64,000 nucleotides of DNA from Mesorhizobium sp. dw_380 (GTDB taxonomy: Bacteria > Pseudomonadota > Alphaproteobacteria > Rhizobiales > Rhizobiaceae): positions 1 to 64,000 of the forward strand of contig NZ_JAFFIW010000003.1 of assembly GCF_018588885.1 (NCBI RefSeq). The letters are read 5' to 3'. Made by a program: the position numbers and the translations under genes. Shown here piece after piece: positions 59,290 through 64,000 of this stretch. Position 1 is the first letter of the stretch, and each line of letters starts with the position of its first letter. The notes below the pieces were generated by a model. It worked only from the letters and a program-made list of their open reading frames with translations, searched no databases and was not told where the DNA came from.

Positions 59290-59387
59290 CACCTCCCCTT
59301 GTGGGGAGGTCGGACCAAAGGTCCGGGTGGGGGTCCGGCGCCGCACCCCGCTGCTTCGCAGCGACCCTCCCCACAAGGGGGAGGGTA
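59290..59387. repeat. GC-rich palindromic repeat inside the iol operon
   Basis: The left arm ACCTCCCCTTGTGGGGAGG and the right arm CCTCCCCACAAGGGGGAGG are complementary, and each can fold alone. Internal words GGTCCGGGTGGGGGTCCGG and GCTGCTTCGCAGC form further stems. It matches the element at 1-150. It lies in the 137-base gap between iolD and iolE, so it is transcribed and could lower or stabilise distal expression. Confidence 0.8.
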
Positions 59388-59408
59388 AACAAGAACCGGA
59401 GTGACGAC

Positions 59409-60326
59409 TTGAAAGCCAAATTGGGCATGTCCCCCATCGCGTGGTGGAACGATGATCTTGCCGAACTCAGCGATGACGTGTCGCTGGAGGAGTGCCTGCG
59501 CCAGTCGCGTTCGGCCGGCTTCACCGGCATGGAAATGGGCCGGCGTTTTCCCAAGGACCCCGCTGTCATGCTGCCGATCCTGAAAGCGGCCGACGTGACG
59601 CTGTGCGGCGGCTGGTTCTCGGGCACGCTGGTCGATGAGGAGATGGGCAAGAACAAGGATCGCATCCAGCCGATGATCGACCTGTTCAAGGCGGTGAACG
59701 CGCCCTGCATCGTCTATGGCGAGGTCGGCCGCTCGATCCAGGGCGACCGCTCCAAGCCGCTCGCCACCAAGCCGAAACTGTCCGGCGACGAGATGAAGGC
59801 CTATGGCCGGCGCCTGACCGAGTTTGGCGAATGGTGCGCCGAACAGGGCATGCCGCTGTCCTACCATCACCACATGGCGGCGGTGGTCGAGACCGAGCCG
59901 GAGCTCGATGCCTTCATGCGCCATTCCGGCGAAGGCATTCCGCTGCTGCTCGATGCTGGCCACCTCGCCTTTGCCGGCGGCGACGTGCTGCGCGCCATCG
60001 ACAACCACCACAAGCGCATCAACCATGTGCATGTCAAGGATGTGCGCATGGATGTGATCGACAGGCTCGACCGCACCAAGCAGTCCTTCCTCGACGCCGT
60101 GGCGCTCGGCGCCTTCACGGTGCCCGGCGATGGCTCGCTCGATTTCGGCGCCATCGTGCAACGCTTCGCCGACCATGGCTATGAAGGCTGGTTCGTGGTC
60201 GAGGCCGAGCAGGATCCAAAAAAGAACCCGCCGCTCAAGATGGCTGAGGTCGGCCACAAGGAGCTGATGCGGGTAATGACCGCCGCCGGCTACACGGTCG
60301 AAACCCAAGGCTTCCCCAATGCCTGA
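59409..60326 (+). CDS. iolE: myo-Inosose-2 dehydratase
   Basis: A 305-residue xylose-isomerase-like TIM barrel (EC 4.2.1.44) dehydrating 2-keto-myo-inositol. Motifs: MKAKLGMSPIAWWNDD start, GFTGMEMGRRFPKDP, LCGGWFSGTLVDEEM, YHHHMAAVVETEPELD, LLLDAGHLAFAGGD and INHVHVKDVRMDV, with metal-site Glu, Asp, His in order. The start is TTG 59409, supported by CCGGAG seven bases upstream and by the family N-terminus; longer frames would run into the palindromic repeat. Confidence 0.93.
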   Translation: MKAKLGMSPIAWWNDDLAELSDDVSLEECLRQSRSAGFTGMEMGRRFPKDPAVMLPILKAADVTLCGGWFSGTLVDEEMGKNKDRIQPMIDLFKAVNAPCIVYGEVGRSIQGDRSKPLATKPKLSGDEMKAYGRRLTEFGEWCAEQGMPLSYHHHMAAVVETEPELDAFMRHSGEGIPLLLDAGHLAFAGGDVLRAIDNHHKRINHVHVKDVRMDVIDRLDRTKQSFLDAVALGAFTVPGDGSLDFGAIVQRFADHGYEGWFVVEAEQDPKKNPPLKMAEVGHKELMRVMTAAGYTVETQGFPNA

Positions 60327-60370
60327 TCGCGGTGGTTCTCGCTGAGCCAGGCTTGCTGTAGGTTGGCCCG

Positions 60371-60589
60371 ATGAAAGATTCCGAGCACCCCTTCTTCCGG
60401 CCGCTGTGGCGGCGCGTCGCCGTCGTCGCGGTCTGCGTCATCTGGTCGATCATCGAGTTCGCCACCGGCACGCCGTTCTGGGGCGTCATCGCGCTCGGCT
60501 TCGCCGGCTACGGCGTCTGGCAGTTTTTTTATCTCTACAAGCCGGCGGACGAGGCGAAGCCTCCGGCCGAGGCCGAACCGAAGGAGTAA
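60371..60589 (+). CDS. Small membrane protein between iolE and iolB
   Basis: A 72-residue protein with two hydrophobic segments (VAVVAVCVIWSIIEFATG and WGVIALGFAGYGVWQFFYLY) and an acidic, Pro-rich tail KPADEAKPPAEAEPKE. It lies 44 bases after iolE and 4 bases before iolB and is therefore transcribed with them. I do not recognise a named family; no function is proposed. The region is well conserved in form (hairpin membrane anchor plus charged tail), which argues for a real gene. Confidence 0.72.
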   Translation: MKDSEHPFFRPLWRRVAVVAVCVIWSIIEFATGTPFWGVIALGFAGYGVWQFFYLYKPADEAKPPAEAEPKE

Positions 60590-60593
60590 TCGG

Positions 60594-61406
60594 ATGTCGA
60601 AGCTGCTGGTGAAGGCCGAGAAGGGCCATGGCCGCGTCGCCCATGTGACGCCGAAAAGCGCCGGCTGGACCTATGTCGGTTTCGATCTGCATCGGCTGCA
60701 GCCCGGCGAAAGCGCCTCGGGCAAGACGGAGGATCGCGAAGTGTGCCTGGTGTTCGTCACCGGCAAGGGTATTGCTACAGCCGGCGGCAGGGATCTCGGC
60801 CTGCTCGGCGAGCGGATGTCGCCGTTCGAAGGCAAGCCGTGGTCGGTCTATGTTCCCGAGGGCTCGGACTGGTCGGTGACCTCAGATACCGAGCTGGAAC
60901 TCGCGGTCTGCTCGGCGCCCGGCCTCGGCGGCGGCCTGCCGGTTCGAGTGATCGCGCCGGACGATCTCGGCCAGGAAGTGCGCGGCAAGGGCACCAACAC
61001 GCGCTACGTCACCAACATCCTGCCGGAAGGCAAGCCGGCGGATTCGCTGCTGGTGGTCGAGGTCATCACGCCCGGCGGCCATACGTCGAGCTATCCGCCG
61101 CACAAGCATGACCAGGACAATCTGCCAGCCGAATCCTATCTCGAGGAGACCTATTACCATCGCCTCAACCCGCCGCAGGGCTTTGCCTTCCAGCGCGTCT
61201 ACACCGACGCCGACAAGGATGGCCATCGCGCGCTCGACGAAGCGATGGCGATCGAGGATGGCGATGTCGTGCTGGTGCCCAAGGGCTATCACCCCTGCGC
61301 CGCCTGCCATGGCTACGACCTCTATTATCTCAACGTCATGGCCGGGCCGAAGCGGACGTGGAAATTCCACAACGCGCCCGAGCACGAATGGTTGATGAAG
61401 GCCTGA
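60594..61406 (+). CDS. iolB: 5-deoxy-glucuronate isomerase
   Basis: A 270-residue bicupin (EC 5.3.1.30) converting 5-deoxy-glucuronate to 5-dehydro-2-deoxygluconate. Cupin metal motifs are in GGHTSSYPPHKHDQDNLPAESYLEETYYHRL and VLVPKGYHPCAACHGYDLYYLN. GGAG lies ten bases upstream of the ATG. Last gene of the iol operon; the pathway steps E, D, B, C are complete here, with iolA (semialdehyde dehydrogenase) not in the window. Confidence 0.95.
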   Translation: MSKLLVKAEKGHGRVAHVTPKSAGWTYVGFDLHRLQPGESASGKTEDREVCLVFVTGKGIATAGGRDLGLLGERMSPFEGKPWSVYVPEGSDWSVTSDTELELAVCSAPGLGGGLPVRVIAPDDLGQEVRGKGTNTRYVTNILPEGKPADSLLVVEVITPGGHTSSYPPHKHDQDNLPAESYLEETYYHRLNPPQGFAFQRVYTDADKDGHRALDEAMAIEDGDVVLVPKGYHPCAACHGYDLYYLNVMAGPKRTWKFHNAPEHEWLMKA

Positions 61407-61547
61407 CCGTTGTGCTTTTCCGGCTGAAGTTGTTGGTCCAGTTGGGAAAAATCGTCGGCTAAGGACCCGCGGGGTCGATTTGCCATCGAAAACCCGTCAA
61501 AGCTTCGTCAATCCGTCATGGAAATCACCTATGGCAGCGGGGCTGGT

Positions 61548-61650
61548 GCATGTCGCCCAAAAGTGCGCGGCGGTTTTGGGACAACGACATGCAAAAACAA
61601 AGATACTTGAAGCGCGTCGCAGCATCGCTCAAACGCGGCGCGCTTTAACG
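61548..61650. repeat. GCATGTCGCCCAAAA inverted repeat upstream of the phn genes
   Basis: GCATGTCG-CCCAAAA (61548-61562) and TTTTGGG-ACAA-CGACATGC (61574-61592) are inverted with a four-base bulge. A second imperfect pair, AAGCGCGTCGC and GCGGCGCGCTTTA, follows to about 61650. It lies in the 254-base gap between iolB and the DUF1045 gene and may be a REP-like element. No other copy was found in this window. Confidence 0.5.
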
Positions 61651-61660
61651 AGGATTTTCG

Positions 61661-62368
61661 ATGCGCTACGCGATCTATTTCACCCCCCGGCAGGACGAAC
61701 CGCTGGCGCGGATCGCCGCCAACTGGCTCGGTCGCGACCCGTTCGGCGCGGCGACAAGGTCGGTTGAGGCGGTTGCCGATTTGTCGGCGGCGGAAGTTGC
61801 ATTCCACACTGCCTCGGCGCGCCGCTACGGCTTCCACGCGACGTTGAAAGCCCCCTTCCAGCTGGCTGCCAACGAGACGGAAGCCTCGCTGCGCGCGGCA
61901 CTCGACCATTTCGCCGAGGCGACGCCTGTGGTGACGATCCCGCGCCTTGTCATCAGCCAGATCGACAGCTTCTTCGCACTGGTGCCGGAAGGACCGCTGC
62001 CCCCGCTCAACCGCTTCGCCGACGACGTGGTGCGCGATTTCGACCGGTTTCGCGCTGTTCTGACCGAGGCCGAGATCGAGCGGCGCAGCCCGGATTCGCT
62101 GAAGCCGGCAGAGTTCCGCAATCTCTGCCAATGGGGTTACCCCTATGTCTTCGAGGCATTCCGCTTCCACATGACGCTGTCTGGCCGGGCCGGGCCACAG
62201 GAAAGCCCACGTTTGCGCGCAGCAATAGACAGCCTGTTCGCGGATGTGCTGCGGCAGCCGGTGCTGGTCGACGCGCTGACGCTGTTTGTCGAAACCGAGC
62301 CAGGCGCGCCTTTCATGGTGCTTTCCCAGCACACGCTCGGACGCCGCACCGCCAGAAAAATCGCCTGA
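61661..62368 (+). CDS. DUF1045 protein, 2H phosphoesterase-like, phosphonate-associated
   Basis: A 235-residue protein of DUF1045, found with phn genes. It carries two HxT motifs of the 2H phosphoesterase fold, GFHATLKAPFQLA (about residues 66-78) and RFHMTLSGRAG (about 167-177), and starts MRYAIYFTPRQDEPL. Likely a cyclic or linear phosphodiester/anhydride hydrolase acting on a ribose-phosphonate intermediate; the exact reaction is not established here. It is 48 bases upstream of phnM. Confidence 0.85.
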   Translation: MRYAIYFTPRQDEPLARIAANWLGRDPFGAATRSVEAVADLSAAEVAFHTASARRYGFHATLKAPFQLAANETEASLRAALDHFAEATPVVTIPRLVISQIDSFFALVPEGPLPPLNRFADDVVRDFDRFRAVLTEAEIERRSPDSLKPAEFRNLCQWGYPYVFEAFRFHMTLSGRAGPQESPRLRAAIDSLFADVLRQPVLVDALTLFVETEPGAPFMVLSQHTLGRRTARKIA

Positions 62369-62416
62369 ACAACCGGCGGAATAGCTCCCAGCCGGAATAG
62401 CCAAGGACTGCCTGAA

Positions 62417-63571
62417 ATGACCGCCGAGACCGTTCTCCACAATGCCCGCATCGTGCTTGCCGACGAGATCGTCGAGGGTTCGCTGGTGCTGCGTGACGGC
62501 TTTATCGCCGGCATTGACGCTGGAACCAGCCAAACCGGCGGCAATATGGCCGGCGAGGACATGGGCGGCGACTATATCATTCCGGGGCTGGTCGAACTGC
62601 ACACCGATCATCTCGAAGGCCATTACGCGCCGCGGCCAAAGGTGCGCTGGAACCCGATCGCGGCGGTGCTTGCCCATGACGCGCAGGTCGCGACCGCCGG
62701 CATCACCACCGTGCTCGACGCCTTGCGCGTCGGCATGGACGAGGACGCCGATCTCACCTCCACCGACATCCGCAAACTGGCCGACGCGATCGAGGACAGC
62801 GTGCGCGAGGACCGGCTGCGGGCCGACCATTTCATTCATCTGCGCTGCGAGGTTTCGGCGCCGGACTGCCTCAAGGCGTTCGCCAATTTCGATCAGGACG
62901 AACGGGTCAAGCTGGCATCGCTGATGGATCATGCCCCCGGCCAGCGGCAGTTCGTCAATCTCGAAACCTATGCCTACTATTACCAGCGCAAGCTGAAGCT
63001 GACCGACCGCGACTTCAAAGTGTTCTGCGAGAAAAGGATGGCGGAATCGGCGCGCAATTCGGCGCCGAACCGGGCGGTGATCGCCGCTGCTTGCCACGAG
63101 CGGGGCATCGTGCTCGCCAGCCATGACGACGCAACATCCGGCCATGTCGACGAGGCGATCGAGCAAGGCGTGCGGGTCGCTGAGTTCCCGACCACCGAGG
63201 AGGCGGCGCGTGCTTCGAAGGCCGCGGGGCTGGGCGTTCTGATGGGCGCGCCCAACGTCATGCGCGGCGCCTCGCATTCAGGCAATGTCTCGGCCCGCAC
63301 GCTGGCCAGCGACGGTCTGCTCGATATCCTGTCATCAGACTACATCCCCTTCAGCCTGATCCAGTCCGCCTTCTTCCTCGGCGACGTGGTCGAAGGCATT
63401 TCGCTGCCGCAGGCGGTCGCCATGGTGTCGAAAAACCCGGCTGAAGCGGTTGGCCTCAACGACCGAGGTGTCATCGAACAGGGCCGCCGCGCCGATTTGG
63501 TGCGCGTGCGCGTCGACGACCATGTTCCGGTCGTCCGCACCGTTTGGCGGCAGGGACGCCGGGTCGCATGA
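62417..63571 (+). CDS. phnM: Alpha-D-ribose 1-methylphosphonate 5-triphosphate diphosphatase
   Basis: A 384-residue amidohydrolase-fold enzyme of the C-P lyase pathway, releasing diphosphate from the ribose-phosphonate triphosphate. The metal motif is PGLVELHTDHLEGHYAPR, then ITTVLDALRVGM, FIHLRCEVS, and VLASHDDATSGHVDEAIEQG as later ligands; the C-terminal LNDRGVIEQGRRADLVRVRVDD is the usual closing strand. Its stop overlaps the phnN start by 4 bases (ATGA). Confidence 0.94.
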   Translation: MTAETVLHNARIVLADEIVEGSLVLRDGFIAGIDAGTSQTGGNMAGEDMGGDYIIPGLVELHTDHLEGHYAPRPKVRWNPIAAVLAHDAQVATAGITTVLDALRVGMDEDADLTSTDIRKLADAIEDSVREDRLRADHFIHLRCEVSAPDCLKAFANFDQDERVKLASLMDHAPGQRQFVNLETYAYYYQRKLKLTDRDFKVFCEKRMAESARNSAPNRAVIAAACHERGIVLASHDDATSGHVDEAIEQGVRVAEFPTTEEAARASKAAGLGVLMGAPNVMRGASHSGNVSARTLASDGLLDILSSDYIPFSLIQSAFFLGDVVEGISLPQAVAMVSKNPAEAVGLNDRGVIEQGRRADLVRVRVDDHVPVVRTVWRQGRRVA

Positions 63572-64000
63572 TGGTGTCGGCCTTGATCGAGCGTGAATTG
63601 TCGACTGAGACGTTTCCAATCCGCCATGGCGTGTTTGTCGCCGTCGTCGGACCGAGCGGTGCCGGCAAGGACACGGTGATCGGCTATGCCCGCGCGCTGT
63701 TTGCCGACGAGAGCCGGCTGGAGTTCGTCCGCCGCGTCATCACCAGGCCGAGCGATGCCGCGAGCGAGGATCACGACACGCTGGCCGACGCCGCCTTCGT
63801 CGAGGCCGAAGCCGACGGCGCCTTCGCCATCTCCTGGGAGGCGCATGGCTTGCGTTATGGCCTGCCTGCCGATGTCGACTGGTCGGTCGCCAATGGCCAT
63901 GTTGCCGTCGCCAACGTATCGCGCGCGATCATTCCCACCTTGCGCGAGCGCTATGCCAATTTGGCCATTGTCGAGATCACCGCTTCGCCCGACGTGCTGG
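63568..64000 (+). CDS. phnN: Ribose 1,5-bisphosphokinase, partial (cut by window end)
   Basis: The first 144 residues of PhnN, which phosphorylates ribose 1,5-bisphosphate to PRPP in phosphonate use. The P-loop VAVVGPSGAGKDTVIGYAR is near residue 24, RRVITRPSDAASEDHDTL is the guanylate-kinase-like substrate loop, and AISWEAHGLRYGLPADVD follows. The frame is open to the end of the window. Start is ATG 63568, sharing ATGA with the phnM stop; a second ATG is at 63571. Confidence 0.93.
   Translation, partial: MMVSALIERELSTETFPIRHGVFVAVVGPSGAGKDTVIGYARALFADESRLEFVRRVITRPSDAASEDHDTLADAAFVEAEADGAFAISWEAHGLRYGLPADVDWSVANGHVAVANVSRAIIPTLRERYANLAIVEITASPDVL

Noticed and set aside
61407..61660. Pho box before the phosphonate genes
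   Set aside because: No pair of CTGTCAT-like repeats with the right spacing is visible; only the inverted repeat is present.
61529..63277. 582-codon frame antisense to phnM and DUF1045
   Set aside because: phnM and DUF1045 have conserved metal and HxT motifs on the plus strand; the antisense frame has none.

Overview
The window is high-GC DNA with dense coding on both strands. It looks like chromosome from a Mesorhizobium-type alphaproteobacterium (Rhizobiales). The evidence is the order hisB-DUF2628-hisH-DUF1330-hisA-hisF-hisE-coaA running divergently from hslV...hslU with DUF2585 and DUF1402 genes, an RpiR-linked iolCDEB cluster, rhizopine-type mocDEF genes, and many short GC-rich palindromic intergenic repeats. 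I see no rRNA, tRNA, CRISPR array, transposase or phage gene. The genus is inference.

Layout. 1-7.4 kb: an aldo/keto reductase with a divergent LysR regulator, cytochrome b561 plus YceI, a Gfo/Idh oxidoreductase, an FAD dehydrogenase and an HSL-type hydrolase. 7.6-15.3 kb: a six-gene minus-strand operon (DUF849/BKACE, HD-domain protein, L-carnitine dehydrogenase, acyl-CoA dehydrogenase, acyl-CoA ligase, enoyl-CoA hydratase) with a divergent GlxA/CdhR-like regulator. It reads as a gamma-butyrobetaine/carnitine catabolic unit. 15.3-22.2 kb: a HAD phosphatase, a small unknown gene, xylA, a SnoaL-like gene, xylB, a TPR protein and a LysE exporter. 22.4-27.1 kb: an L,D-transpeptidase, a PPi-type phosphofructokinase, an MBL-fold hydrolase and a DegP protease.

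27.1-38.7 kb: the his operon and coaA on the minus strand; then hslV and hslU on the plus strand, separated by an acetyltransferase and two membrane-protein genes, followed by a DUF1402 gene. 38.9-48.0 kb: mocF-mocE-mocD, a LacI regulator, a ribose-type ABC importer, an inositol 2-dehydrogenase and an SDR, which together look like rhizopine/inositol uptake and catabolism. 48.0-53.1 kb: a VapBC-like toxin-antitoxin pair, a class I DAHP synthase behind a transcription attenuator (leader peptide with Tyr-Trp-Tyr-Phe), an ArsR/SRPBCC pair with a palindromic operator over the start codon, and a second LysE exporter with a WYL regulator. 53.1-61.4 kb: an oxidoreductase, an RpiR/IolR regulator and iolC-iolD-iolE-iolB. 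61.7-64.0 kb: the start of a phosphonate (phn) cluster: a DUF1045 gene, phnM and phnN, which is cut by the window end.

How it works together. Rhizopine (a methylated scyllo-inosamine) would be imported by the ABC system, demethylated by MocDEF, oxidised by the dehydrogenases and passed to IolE/IolD/IolB/IolC. The ABC promoter and the iolC promoter each carry two sites of the form GGAA-N6-TTYC, matching the published rhizobial IolR motif, so one RpiR regulator may link both blocks. Short repeats sit between many operons and also inside the iol operon and between hisE and hisF.
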